Shown: positions 1-7,597, counted from the first letter of the stretch. The stretch: DNA of 17,065 nucleotides from Candidatus Eiseniibacteriota bacterium (GCA_030592245.1 JAUVJV010000006.1:1-17065), one strand, 5' to 3'. Notes: generated by a model from the sequence alone, not told the origin. Translations and numbers: made by a program.

Positions 1-347
1 ATGACGGCGACCTTCCGGTTGCGAGTCGCCCTCACCGCGGCCCTGGCGCCGGGCTCGATCACCCCGATCACGGGAATGTCCACGGCGCCCTGAAGATCGC
101 CGAGGCTGTACGCGCTCGCGGTATTGCAGGCCACCACTATCATCTTGGGCCTCTTGCCCATCAGGAACTCGACGATCTCTCGTGAGAACCTGGTGATGGT
201 CTCGCGCGACTTGGTCCCGTAGGGAAGCCGAGCGGTGTCGCCGAAATAGATGATGCGCTCATCGGGCAGGCGATCCCCGATGGCACGCAAGACCGTGAGA
301 CCGCCGATACCTGAATCGAACATGCAGATGGGACGTTCCTCAGACAC
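1..347 (-). CDS. murI: Glutamate racemase MurI, N-terminal part (cut by window edge)
   Basis: Converts L-glutamate to D-glutamate in the cytoplasm for peptidoglycan precursor synthesis. The visible 115 codons contain the N-terminal signature FDSGIGGLTV (catalytic Asp11), the YFGDTARLPYGTKS segment and VVACNTASA with catalytic Cys74, all in the expected order and spacing for MurI. The C-terminal half, with the second catalytic Cys, lies beyond position 1. The GTG start at 347 is chosen because GGAGG (359-355) sits 7 nt upstream; the in-frame ATG at 323 would drop six residues and has no such site. The start lies 4 nt after the TAG stop of the GerMN gene, so the ribosome binding site overlaps that stop and translation is probably coupled. 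Confidence 0.95.
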   Translation of the reverse strand, partial: MSEERPICMFDSGIGGLTVLRAIGDRLPDERIIYFGDTARLPYGTKSRETITRFSREIVEFLMGKRPKMIVVACNTASAYSLGDLQGAVDIPVIGVIEPGARAAVRATRNRKVAV

Positions 348-351
348 CCGC

Positions 352-879
352 CTACCTCCACTCCTGGGGCTTCAGGGGCCGGGATACAAGGAGGTGCCCC
401 CCGATGGTGTTTACCTCCTCGCCCTCAACCAGGATGCGAACCGCGTCCACCTCGGGGAAGTTGGCGCATACCGTCTGCACAAGCGATGATATGAGCACAT
501 ACTCGGCAGTTGTGCCGCCGGCGAAGTCTTTCACTATCTCCTGCGAGAAATCTATGAATGCAGTGCGGTCGTGTATGAAAACTCCCCGGAGCCTGGCGGA
601 GGCAGGAAGCGAGGCCATCGCCTCTCCTTCGGGTCCGCTCACCAGTTCCTCAAGAACGCGCCGCAGATTTTCCAGGATATTGCGAGAGGAGACGATCTGC
701 CTGTGTTCGGCCACCAGCGAGCCGCCATCGTGTGAGCCGAAATACAGGGTCACCTCCCGTGTGGTCTCGACCTCGCCGGTCTCACCGGGACCGGAAGGCC
801 CCGACACACGCTCGCGGATGTACCAGCCCAGAACCACGACCACCATGATCGCAATCGCTACCGTAGCCGCTTTCCTCAC
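352..879 (-). CDS. GerMN-domain protein, membrane-anchored
   Basis: 175 residues. An N-terminal hydrophobic segment (about residues 4-21) acts as membrane anchor or uncleaved signal. It is followed by a short Gly/Glu-rich linker and a GerMN domain (about residues 40-165). Recognisable GerMN features are a VTLYFG strand, LVSGP and LP turns, a RGVFIHDRTAFIDFS hairpin, a hydrophobic ISSLVQTVCANFPEV helix and the closing VRILVEGEEV segment. The domain was first described in spore germination protein GerM but is widespread in non-spore-formers, often next to cell wall amidases as here. The start is GTG at 879, with GGAAGG-type purines just upstream; the preceding amidase stops at 885, 5 nt away. 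A role in the envelope or peptidoglycan is an inference from domain and neighbours. Confidence 0.85.
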   Translation of the reverse strand: MRKAATVAIAIMVVVVLGWYIRERVSGPSGPGETGEVETTREVTLYFGSHDGGSLVAEHRQIVSSRNILENLRRVLEELVSGPEGEAMASLPASARLRGVFIHDRTAFIDFSQEIVKDFAGGTTAEYVLISSLVQTVCANFPEVDAVRILVEGEEVNTIGGHLLVSRPLKPQEWR

Positions 880-884
880 GCTGC

Positions 885-2369
885 CTACCTTCCGTAGTGT
901 TGCTTGAATCTGAGGACGGCCTCAACAATGCCGTTCACTATTGTATCCTGAAACGCGTCGTCGGCAAGAAGTTCTTCCTCTCGCGGGTTGGTGATGAAAG
1001 CCGACTCCACCAGGACCGCCGGAAGATACACGCCGGCCAGTACGACGAACGTGGCCTGCTTCACTCCCCGGTTCTTTATCTTGAGGTCCCCGGCCAGCTC
1101 TTCATCGATCAGCTGTGCCAGGTGACTGCTCTCCACGACAAACTCGTTCTGGGCCGTGTCCCACAGGATGAAGGCGATCTCCTCCCCTGCATCATCGACC
1201 GAGACCGGAACGATCCCGGATCCGGCATTCTCCATGGCCGCAACCGTTCTCGCATGATCATCCATCGCCGGAGAAAGGAAATAGATCTCGAAGCCGCCGG
1301 CCTGAGGATCGCCATAGCCATTGGCATGCATACTGATGAACAGATCCGCCCCGACTGAATTGGCGACCTCGGTCCTTGTGACCAGATCGACAAAGACGTC
1401 ATCGTTGCGGGTCAGCATGGCGTCGATGCCCTTTCTCTCAAGCGCGTCCCGGAGCTTCCTCGAGATCTCCAGATTGAAGTCCTTCTCCATGTATCCGGAC
1501 GGCCCGACGCTGCCGAGGTTGTCACCCCCGTGCCCGGGATCTATGACGATGAGGTCGATGGGGACTCTCGCGGGCGAGAATCTGTCGGCCCAGGCAAGCG
1601 TGCGCGGCGGCCGGAACTCCGGATCCGGAATGTCCGTCAAGGTGCGTTTCCACACCAGCACCACTATCCCCCGGGGATCGAACCGGGGAAACACCCTGTA
1701 GCCCGGATCGCCGTCGCCGAGGCTGACAATGATCCGCGTACCGTGGGTCTCCTGCTTCGCCTGGATGCTCTCGATCAGGCCGCCCTCGGAATCGAAACCC
1801 AGCCGCTTGGAGAATACTCCGCCCTTCACGAGTATCTCTATTTTCCCGTCAACCGCCGGCAGGAGCTCGTAGTTGAGCATGCCGATGGTCTTTATGGTCG
1901 CCGTCACACGCTCTCTCGAGGAGCGCACGTCGATGTCTATTATGCTGGGTGCGGGAAGCCCCACAAACAGGGTGCCTCCAGCCTCATCCCATCTGAGCAT
2001 CGTGCCGAGGCCCGGAGCCAGGGTCTTCTCGACAGCGCCCAGTTCGACAAAGAACTCATCGCCTTCACGGAAGGCGACATCACCCGGGGCGACCGTCTCA
2101 CCGTCCAGCATCCACACGGTTCCGCCGATCAGGAGCTTGAAGGTATGGGATCCGCTCCTGAGGGTCACTTCATCCGTGGCAAGGTCGGCCGTCTTCTCCA
2201 GCCCGAGCAGTCTTGCGATCTGGGAAACAGACAGATAGACCACATCATCATGCTGTAAAACAGCGATACTCTCAACCGGTCTACCGTCGGAATAGGAAAC
2301 CTGGACCGACTGAGCTAGACAGGGGCCGGCCAGGAGCATCACAGCAAGGATCCGTATGCCGGTTTTCAT
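885..2369 (-). CDS. Secreted N-acetylmuramoyl-L-alanine amidase (Amidase_3 family)
   Basis: Zn-dependent amidase that cuts the MurNAc-L-Ala bond of peptidoglycan. From ATG 2369 it has 494 residues: a signal peptide (MKTGIRILAVMLLAGPCLA), a beta-rich region resembling the copper-amine-oxidase-N/stalk domain (about 22-140), an AMIN-like beta region (about 140-240) and a catalytic Amidase_3 domain (about 270-490). All expected Zn ligands and catalytic residues are visible: His280 in DPGHGG, Glu295 in MEKD, His348 in SMHAN and Glu455 in LVESAF. The frame extends to ATG 2408, but there AGGAGG abuts the ATG with no spacing. AAGGAG (2379-2374) 4 nt before ATG 2369 and the clean signal peptide favour the inner start. 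It is an AmiA/B/C-like enzyme; I give no symbol because the paralogue cannot be decided. Confidence 0.93.
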   Translation of the reverse strand: MKTGIRILAVMLLAGPCLAQSVQVSYSDGRPVESIAVLQHDDVVYLSVSQIARLLGLEKTADLATDEVTLRSGSHTFKLLIGGTVWMLDGETVAPGDVAFREGDEFFVELGAVEKTLAPGLGTMLRWDEAGGTLFVGLPAPSIIDIDVRSSRERVTATIKTIGMLNYELLPAVDGKIEILVKGGVFSKRLGFDSEGGLIESIQAKQETHGTRIIVSLGDGDPGYRVFPRFDPRGIVVLVWKRTLTDIPDPEFRPPRTLAWADRFSPARVPIDLIVIDPGHGGDNLGSVGPSGYMEKDFNLEISRKLRDALERKGIDAMLTRNDDVFVDLVTRTEVANSVGADLFISMHANGYGDPQAGGFEIYFLSPAMDDHARTVAAMENAGSGIVPVSVDDAGEEIAFILWDTAQNEFVVESSHLAQLIDEELAGDLKIKNRGVKQATFVVLAGVYLPAVLVESAFITNPREEELLADDAFQDTIVNGIVEAVLRFKQHYGR

Positions 2370-2457
2370 CAGGCTCCTTCTCATCTGCGCCATCTTCCTG
2401 GTTATCATCCTCCTGATGGATTAATCGTCACATTCCCTGTCGAGTCAAGATATAAGA

Positions 2458-2985
2458 TCATAACTCCTTGGCCGCTTCTTTTCTCATCTCCCGCCTGGCG
2501 TCGCGCTCGGTGATCTTGTGCCGCTTGTCCCTCTTGGGCTTCCCCCTGGCGAGGGCAAGCTCCAGCTTGACCTTGCCGCGCGCCACGTACACCCTGATGG
2601 GCACCAGGGTAAGACCCTTCTCGGAGGTCTTACCGATCAGGCGCTTGATCTCTGACTTATGAAGCAGGAGCTTCCGCTTACGTTTCGGGGGGGGCGTAAA
2701 CTGGGTACTCATCTCATAGGGGGAGATATGCATATTGAGGATAAAAGCTTCGCCGCCCTCTATCACAGCGTATGAATCCTGCAGGCTGATCTTTCCCTGT
2801 CTCACCGACTTGACCTCGCTTCCCATCAGGGCTATTCCCGCCTCCAGGGTGCTCAGGATGAAGTATTCGTACCGTGCCCTCCTGTTAACATATACGTTTT
2901 TCTCGGGCGTTTCCTGTCGCTCTCTCGGGCGATCACTGGATCGGTTCATGTCCTGGTCGCTCGAGCGCCTCTTATCACTTGCCAC
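2458..2985 (-). CDS. smpB: SsrA-binding protein SmpB
   Basis: Binds tmRNA (SsrA) and delivers it to stalled ribosomes for trans-translation. The core begins at KNVYVNRRARYEYFIL and continues through LEAGIALMGSEVKSVRQGKISLQDSYA, the HISPYE segment, LLLHKSEI, GLTLVPIRVY and the basic C-terminal tail KRDKRHKITERDARRE, all standard SmpB blocks. The charged N-terminal extension of about 28 residues before the core is longer than usual. The start is uncertain: GTG 2994 and ATG 2991 lack a usable site, while GTG 2985 has AGGTGA (2996-2991) 5 nt upstream and is preferred. This overlaps the PHP gene stop by 11 bp. The ribosome binding site lies in the last, diverged copy of the 15-bp repeat that codes for the PHP protein's tail. 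Confidence 0.95.
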   Translation of the reverse strand: MASDKRRSSDQDMNRSSDRPRERQETPEKNVYVNRRARYEYFILSTLEAGIALMGSEVKSVRQGKISLQDSYAVIEGGEAFILNMHISPYEMSTQFTPPPKRKRKLLLHKSEIKRLIGKTSEKGLTLVPIRVYVARGKVKLELALARGKPKRDKRHKITERDARREMRKEAAKEL

Positions 2986-3883
2986 GGGCATCACCTATCG
3001 AGGCATCATCTATTGAGACATCATCTATTGAGACGTCATCTATTAAGATGTGACTCTTCTCCCTGGCCGCGAAGACGGCGATACGATCATATCCGGCCTT
3101 CATCGCAACCTCAAGGCACTCCCCGATCCTGTAGCCTGCCTCTTCCGGCGTGTGACAGTCCGAACCCGGGGTGATGTCCTCGATGCCCGCCTCGTGAGCG
3201 AGAGCAAGGATATCCAGGCTTGGAAAGGGCGATGGAAGTCCTTTCCTGAAGCCCCCGCTGTTTATCTCCAGCGATATGCCCCGCTCAGCGATCCCGGCCA
3301 GGACCGGCTCGATCAGGCCCTCATGCGCGCGGTTCAAAGCCTCGCCATAGTGATCAAAACCCATGCGCTTGTAAATGTCGATATGCGCGATGCAGTCAAA
3401 GAGGCCCGAAGCCACGGCCTCGCCCAGGTCCCTGTAATAGGCCCCGCACACCTCTCTCGGGCTGTGGGCGGTGAAATACTCCTTACTCTCCGTGGAGGAT
3501 ACGATATCGGCACCTTCAAGCGTGTGCACACCGGCCAGGATGAAATCGAAGTCAAAGGAATCAATGACAGGGCTTATCAGATGCTCGATGCCCGGCGTGT
3601 AACCGATCTCAAGACCCAGGCGGACCTCGAGCCCCCGGTCTCGATACCTTGCCGAGACTTCCCGAACATCGTTCACATAATGCCGCAGCCAGTCGGAGGT
3701 CACATCGACGATTTCGCCCCTCAGCCTGACCTTCCCGTCATGGTGCCGGCGCACGGGATCGAGGTCGCAATGGGTGGTAAAGCACATGGCGCGAAGGCCG
3801 CTCTTAAGCGCGAAGGCGGCATACTCCTCCGCAGAGCCCCTGGCATCGGACGAGTAGTCGCAATGAACGTGAAAGTCAACCAT
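2975..3883 (-). CDS. PHP-domain phosphoesterase, histidinol-phosphatase-like
   Basis: 302 residues, a complete PHP metal-dependent phosphoesterase of the HisK/histidinol-phosphatase type. Visible metal-binding residues are His5 and His7 (DFHVH), His38 and Asp40 (TTHCD), Glu92 (LEIGY), His120 (AGVHTL), His167 (IAHIDIY), and Asp242 and His244 (GSDCH). No his genes lie nearby, so the histidine-pathway assignment is only by family resemblance; another phosphoester substrate is possible. The C-terminus (about residues 280-298) is a five-residue repeat, IDDVS/IDDVS/IDDAS/IGDA, encoded by a 15-bp tandem repeat and not part of the PHP fold. The ATG at 3883 has AAGGA about 10 nt upstream. It heads the minus-strand run and overlaps smpB. 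Confidence 0.88.
   Translation of the reverse strand: MVDFHVHCDYSSDARGSAEEYAAFALKSGLRAMCFTTHCDLDPVRRHHDGKVRLRGEIVDVTSDWLRHYVNDVREVSARYRDRGLEVRLGLEIGYTPGIEHLISPVIDSFDFDFILAGVHTLEGADIVSSTESKEYFTAHSPREVCGAYYRDLGEAVASGLFDCIAHIDIYKRMGFDHYGEALNRAHEGLIEPVLAGIAERGISLEINSGGFRKGLPSPFPSLDILALAHEAGIEDITPGSDCHTPEEAGYRIGECLEVAMKAGYDRIAVFAAREKSHILIDDVSIDDVSIDDASIGDARGK
2989..3048. repeat. 15-bp tandem repeat, four copies
   Basis: Four consecutive 15-bp units, read on the plus strand as CATCATCTATTGAGA. The copies at 3004-3018 and 3019-3033 are identical; those at 2989-3003 and 3034-3048 are diverged. The unit keeps the PHP reading frame and encodes a pentapeptide I-D-D-V-S on the minus strand. The copy nearest smpB (2989-3003) has changed so that it contains AGGTGATG, the likely smpB ribosome binding site and alternative start. 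Confidence 0.95.
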
Positions 3884-3899
3884 ATAGCCCCATTCCTTG

Positions 3900-3943
3900 C
3901 ATTGTTAGTTGACAATGATGCCAGTTTAAAATAGGTTTATCAA
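3900..3943. promoter_or_regulatory. Face-to-face promoters of the tRNA-Leu gene and the PHP-gene run, with a dyad
   Basis: Plus strand: TTGACA (3909-3914), 17-bp spacer, TAGGTT (3932-3937), giving transcription from about 3944 just ahead of the tRNA. Minus strand: TTGATA (3943-3938), 17-bp spacer, CATCAT (3920-3915), giving transcription from about 3908, 25 nt before the PHP start. The two promoters occupy the same 35 bp. A perfect dyad CATTGT-N6-ACAATG (3900-3917) overlaps one end of both. The -35 boxes are good and the -10 boxes moderate; all are predicted by eye only. Confidence 0.5.
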
Positions 3944-3960
3944 CAGAATTAAGTTTGTGT

Positions 3961-4047
3961 GCCGAAGTGGCGGAACTGGTAGACGCGCTGCGTTCAGGGC
4001 GCAGTGAGGTTAGCCTTGTGGGGGTTCGAATCCCCCCTTCGGCACCA
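3961..4047 (+). tRNA. tRNA-Leu (anticodon CAG)
   Basis: Complete class II tRNA of 87 nt with encoded CCA (4045-4047). The acceptor stem GCCGAAG (3961-3967) pairs perfectly with CTTCGGC (4037-4043), followed by discriminator A4044. The D-arm contains the GG of AACTGGTAGA. The anticodon stem CTGCG/CGCAG encloses loop TTCAGGG with anticodon CAG at 3995-3997, decoding CUG. A long variable arm (about 4005-4019) is typical of tRNA-Leu. The T-arm is GGGGG-TTCGAAT-CCCCC (4020-4036). Confidence 0.98.
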
Positions 4048-4140
4048 TTCTTCTCCTCTCGTCTTTTTCTTTCATTTCCCCGCGCTTTCGCTCTCTTCTC
4101 ACCGTCATTTTCCCATCTTTTCAGAACAGTTTTCCCCTCA
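4048..4140 (+). other. Pyrimidine-rich tract after the tRNA gene
   Basis: About 90 nt dominated by T and C, with runs such as GTCTTTTTCTTTC, immediately after the CCA end of the tRNA. No stem long enough for an intrinsic terminator precedes the T-runs, apart from the tRNA itself. It may assist 3' processing or termination, or be low-complexity spacer. I see no gene in 4048-4265. Confidence 0.4.
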
Positions 4141-4265
4141 AGTTCCGCCAGCGAATGGCCGAATCCTCTATCAGGAGCGATAAGCACATCCCATGGTGAT
4201 CCAGATGGCCAGGCATGGACCTGGAAGAGTTCTTCGGTGAATGAGAAGCAAGAGGAGGATGGGCT

Positions 4266-4760
4266 TTGGGACGCGTGCTCGTTGTCGCACTCGTGACCGC
4301 GATGCTGGTCGGCTGCGGGAGCCTAACAAGCAGAGAGAACGCCGACATCATCACCGAGTTCGATGACATAGTTGACTATGACCGGCCCCCGGTTCTGGTC
4401 AATGCGGTGAGTCCGGAGTACCCCGAGATAGCCCGTGAGGTTGGCGCAGAGGGCAGGGTGAGAATCAAGGTCCTCGTCCTGAAGGATGGCTCTGTGGGCG
4501 CGGTTCAGATAATCGAATCGCCCAATGACATCCTGGCCAACCAGGCAATCACGGCCTTGAGGCAGTCCGAATTCAGACCGGCCGTGAGGGATGGCAGGCC
4601 GTGCTGTGCCACCACAGTCGTACCCTTCGTCTTTGACAAGGATGAAGCCGGTGTGGGCAAAAGAGAGTCGTACAAGACGGGCCGCACCACGGCGACGTAT
4701 GGGGAGATTGAAGCCGAACGTTTCAAGAGCACCGTAGACGAGATCAGCAAGAAGAAGTAA
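4266..4760 (+). CDS. TonB C-terminal-domain lipoprotein
   Basis: 164 residues. The signal peptide ends in a lipobox (MLVGC, Cys17), so the protein is predicted to be lipid-anchored rather than held by a TonB-type transmembrane helix. A TonB_C domain follows (about residues 42-125): PVLVNAVSPEYPEIAREVGAEG, VRIKVLVLKDGSV, VQIIESP, ANQAITALRQSEFRPA and VVPFVF. The tail is charged and Lys-rich. The TTG at 4266 is chosen because AGAGGAGG (4251-4258) is correctly spaced for it; the ATG at 4259 overlapping that site is out of frame. No exbB/exbD or receptor gene is in the window, so energy transduction is unproven; such domains also occur in periplasmic adaptor proteins. Its 3' end overlaps the convergent membrane protein gene by 17 bp. 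Confidence 0.82.
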   Translation: MGRVLVVALVTAMLVGCGSLTSRENADIITEFDDIVDYDRPPVLVNAVSPEYPEIAREVGAEGRVRIKVLVLKDGSVGAVQIIESPNDILANQAITALRQSEFRPAVRDGRPCCATTVVPFVFDKDEAGVGKRESYKTGRTTATYGEIEAERFKSTVDEISKKK

Positions 4761-5382
4761 GTCTCCGCCACACCCTCGCCAGCACCACCACCGCCATGGC
4801 CATTCCTGCGGTGAATAGTCCCCAGGGGTATGACCGGGGCATCTCACCGGCGCAGGCCGCACCGTGGTTAAGGACGAAGGTGGCGAAGATCACCACGCCA
4901 CCTGAGATGGCAACCGCCCATTCCACCCTTGATATGCTTACCCGTTCGGCCTTATCGCGCCTCGCGAAGTACATAAGGGCCGCCACTACGAGCAGCACCG
5001 AGACAAGAGAGGGCGCCAGCACCGGGCCCGTCCATATGAGAGGGATCAGGAAGAGAACATCCCAGGCGAGGATCGACGCCGGCCAGGCCAGGGTGACCCA
5101 CAGGAAGACATAGTAGGTTATGTCCCAGATGCCGAAGAGCAGCATGAAACATGCGAAGCGGCCTCTCCTGGTTTTCTCCGCGAGCAGGGCGACCGCAAGG
5201 AGCATCGCGATGGTCGCGGCTTCTCTTGCGACCTCGACGGCCGCCAGGCGCCCGGCAATAAGCTTGATGGGAAAGGCGAACCCCCCGGGGTAGAGAATCT
5301 CCCTTAAGTAGACCACCACCGCCGCTTCCATGTAGCCCATGGCCACGCCGAAGAGAACAAGAAACAGCAGCCGCTTTCTCAT
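4744..5382 (-). CDS. Multi-pass integral membrane protein, unknown function
   Basis: 212 residues from ATG 5382, with about six hydrophobic helices. Notable are an N-terminal segment FGVAMGYMEAAVVVYLREILYP and a central aromatic block containing FGIWDITYYVFLW and AWDVLFLIPLIWTGPVLAP; the conserved-looking WD, YY and WP residues suggest a real family, but I cannot name it. The frame is open to 5493, but the longer version would overlap the divergent gene's promoter and start, whereas AAGGGG (about 9 nt upstream) supports ATG 5382. Only short loops separate the helices and no catalytic motif is evident. It is convergent with the TonB-domain lipoprotein gene and divergent from the GWxTD-type gene. 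Confidence 0.75.
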   Translation of the reverse strand: MRKRLLFLVLFGVAMGYMEAAVVVYLREILYPGGFAFPIKLIAGRLAAVEVAREAATIAMLLAVALLAEKTRRGRFACFMLLFGIWDITYYVFLWVTLAWPASILAWDVLFLIPLIWTGPVLAPSLVSVLLVVAALMYFARRDKAERVSISRVEWAVAISGGVVIFATFVLNHGAACAGEMPRSYPWGLFTAGMAMAVVVLARVWRRLTSSC

Positions 5383-5414
5383 CGACTCATTCCCCTTATC
5401 CCCACTTCGCATCC

Positions 5415-5462
5415 TTGTCTTCCTACACAGGTTTATTATAATTGGAGAGAGAGGCGAAGCAA
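5415..5462. promoter_or_regulatory. Overlapping bidirectional promoter
   Basis: Plus strand: TTGTCT (5415-5420), 16-bp spacer, perfect TATAAT (5437-5442), serving the GWxTD-type gene at 5474. Minus strand: TTGCTT (5462-5457), 16-bp spacer, perfect TATAAT (5440-5435), serving the membrane protein gene at 5382. The two -10 boxes overlap in the sequence ATTATAAT (5435-5442), so only one polymerase could open it at a time. Both are sigma-70-type predictions by eye. Confidence 0.6.
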
Positions 5463-5473
5463 GGAGTATACCG

Positions 5474-7597
5474 ATGAAGAGGGTTCTCCTCATCTTGCTC
5501 GCGACAGCACTTGTCTATTCCGTGGCGCCCGTCTTAAGGCCCTGCTATCCGGAAGATGATATTACATCCGATGCTGAGCCCGCCGGCGCCATCTCCTCCA
5601 CGCCCCCCTCACCAACCGAATCCGAAAAGCCGTACACCGAGCGGGAACTCAAGCGCATGATCGGCGCGCATCCCGATTCGGCCCTCCCTCACGCGAGACT
5701 CGCCGGAATCTACTTCCGGACGGGAACGCCCGAGGGAAGAGCGCAGGCGGTTAAGTACCTCAAGCAGGCGCTTAAGATCGAGCCGGACAACACCGACTTC
5801 AGGCGCCTGCTTGCGGAGGTCCATTTCGAAGGGACTTTCTGGAATTACGGTGTCGAGGAACTCCGGACCGCCTTGGAGACCGATAGCCGCAACGGCCATG
5901 TCCGCTACCGGCTCGGGAAAGCGTATATGGAGCGCGCCTTCGAGGTATGGCAGCAGGAGTGGTTCATAGGCGCGGAGACCCACCTGGCGCAAGTCGGGCA
6001 GGATCACCCCGCGTATCCCGCCGCGGCCCGCCAGCTCGCGCTCTGCTATTACGACCTGGGCAAACCCGATTCCTCGGTTGCCGTCCTCAAGACCGTGCCC
6101 GGAGACAGCCTGGATGCGGATGCGTTTCTCTTGCTTGGAATGGCGAAGATGGATATCAAGGATCTTCCCGGGGCCGATCAGGCGTTCACCGCCGCGCTGG
6201 ATAAGATGGACGATGTCCGCGTGGCGAGGTACCTCTCACCCGATCTCATAGCCACCAAGGCAGAGCTTAAGGAGCTCAAGGGAATCCCCGAGGGAGACAC
6301 CAGGCGCCGCGGCGAGCTTTACTGGCGAAGGCGAAACCCCAATCTCGCGAACGAGATAAACGAGCGGTTTCTCATTCACGTGTCCCGCGTTGCCTTCGCC
6401 GACTTTCACTTCTCGGTCCCGAGGCTGGGACGCGCCGGGTCCGAGACCTCGCGGGGAGAGGTCTTCCTGCGATACGGCAAGCCCGTCTCCTGGTTTTACG
6501 ATCCCTTCGGCACCAATGTCTTCTGCGACGAGACCATCGCCCCAACCCCCGGCATGAGGCCGCTTTCCAGCCGGGCCAGGATGGATCCATTCTTCGACAT
6601 GGACTTCGCTCCGCGGTCGAGGTCGCTCAGGATGGAGAAGCCCAGGTGGCTCTGGCAATACCCGGGCTTCGTGCTGGAATTCGAGGATACGTTCCTCAAC
6701 GGTGACTTCACCTTCCCCTATGAGCGGGACTGGAGCGCGTACACCTATGCATATCTTGAGAAGAAGATACCCGAGATATACGAGTCGCAGATCAAGAAGA
6801 GGATGCGTGTGGTACTTGACGTGCTCAACCTGATGGGGCCGCGGGGTGGTACCTATGTCAAGATAAACTATGCCTGCGATACCCGGGGGATCGACTACAT
6901 TCCCGATTTCGAGTGGCCGAAAGGTGAGTTTGATATCGAGATCGCGGTCCTGGACAGCATCTATCGCGACATCGCCCGCACGCGATTCTCCGCCGAGCTC
7001 TTCGCCGACTCCTCGGCGATGTACCAGACCAGGTATCCCCTGATCGGCAGCCAGATCGTTGAGGTACCGCCTGGCAGGACGGTCGCCGCCGTATCGCTCG
7101 AGTCCAGGGCCAACGGGGCAATCGGCTTCTCGAGCGGAGGCATCGTGGCAAGACAATTCGGGGACTCCCTCGAGATGAGCGACCTGGAGCTCAGGTTCGA
7201 CAGGGACGGCCCACCCAACCCCTCTCACGTCTTCTTACGGCGGGGCGAGGCTTACCTCGGCTTCATCGTCTACAACCTGACCAGGGATGATGCCGGCATA
7301 GGCGAGGCCGACGTGAGCTACGAAATCGCCAGGATCGTGGAGCAGCCCGGCATCGTGAGAAGAATGCTCGCTTACCTCATAGGAGAGAGCGATGAAGGCT
7401 CGGGCACCGTGGCATCTCTCTGGAGCAGTTACGAGCTCCGCACCGAGGGCCCCACCGCGCGTGAGGTGCTCGGCATAGACCTCTCCCCTCTTTCAAGCGG
7501 CACTTACGAGATCGTTGTCACCGTGACCGACAAGGCCAGCGGCAAGGTCGTAGCAGGAGCAACGCAGCTCAGGATAGCATCGGAGCTCAAGCTGTGA
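5474..7597 (+). CDS. Exported TPR and GWxTD-like domain protein
   Basis: 707 residues from ATG 5474. A hydrophobic N-terminus (residues 3-20) acts as signal or anchor. TPR-like helical repeats occupy about 65-245 (ALPHARLAGIYFRTG, ALKIEPDN, GHVRYRLGKAYM, ALCYYDLGKPDSS). A GWxTD-like domain begins at about 280: YWRRRNPNLANEINERF (283-299), then GSETSRGEVFLRYGKP at 322-337 in the place of the family signature GWxTDRGxxxxRYGxP. The Trp and Asp of the signature are replaced. The C-terminal half is beta-rich and probably extracytoplasmic. GWxTD proteins have no established biochemical role. ATG 5474 has AAGGAG 7 nt upstream; the frame is open to 5339, but that would overlap the divergent gene. It is translationally coupled to the next gene. 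Confidence 0.85.
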   Translation: MKRVLLILLATALVYSVAPVLRPCYPEDDITSDAEPAGAISSTPPSPTESEKPYTERELKRMIGAHPDSALPHARLAGIYFRTGTPEGRAQAVKYLKQALKIEPDNTDFRRLLAEVHFEGTFWNYGVEELRTALETDSRNGHVRYRLGKAYMERAFEVWQQEWFIGAETHLAQVGQDHPAYPAAARQLALCYYDLGKPDSSVAVLKTVPGDSLDADAFLLLGMAKMDIKDLPGADQAFTAALDKMDDVRVARYLSPDLIATKAELKELKGIPEGDTRRRGELYWRRRNPNLANEINERFLIHVSRVAFADFHFSVPRLGRAGSETSRGEVFLRYGKPVSWFYDPFGTNVFCDETIAPTPGMRPLSSRARMDPFFDMDFAPRSRSLRMEKPRWLWQYPGFVLEFEDTFLNGDFTFPYERDWSAYTYAYLEKKIPEIYESQIKKRMRVVLDVLNLMGPRGGTYVKINYACDTRGIDYIPDFEWPKGEFDIEIAVLDSIYRDIARTRFSAELFADSSAMYQTRYPLIGSQIVEVPPGRTVAAVSLESRANGAIGFSSGGIVARQFGDSLEMSDLELRFDRDGPPNPSHVFLRRGEAYLGFIVYNLTRDDAGIGEADVSYEIARIVEQPGIVRRMLAYLIGESDEGSGTVASLWSSYELRTEGPTAREVLGIDLSPLSSGTYEIVVTVTDKASGKVVAGATQLRIASELKL

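Noticed and set aside
2989..3048. CRISPR array
   Set aside because: The 15-bp units are directly contiguous without spacers and lie in frame within a coding sequence.
3050..3934. Open frame of 294 codons on the plus strand
   Set aside because: It is antisense to the PHP gene, which has complete metal-binding motifs; the plus-strand translation has no recognisable domain.
4259..4265. ATG at 4259 as start of the TonB-domain lipoprotein
   Set aside because: It is out of frame with the lipobox and TonB_C sequence and overlaps the ribosome binding site; TTG 4266 is in frame and well spaced.
5339..5473. N-terminal extension of the GWxTD-type protein to 5339
   Set aside because: It would run through the divergent promoter and the start of the opposite gene and place the signal segment internally.
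6236..7228. Open frame of 330 codons on the minus strand
   Set aside because: It is antisense to the GWxTD-type gene and reads as low-complexity Pro/Arg/Gly sequence; an effect of GC-rich codon use.
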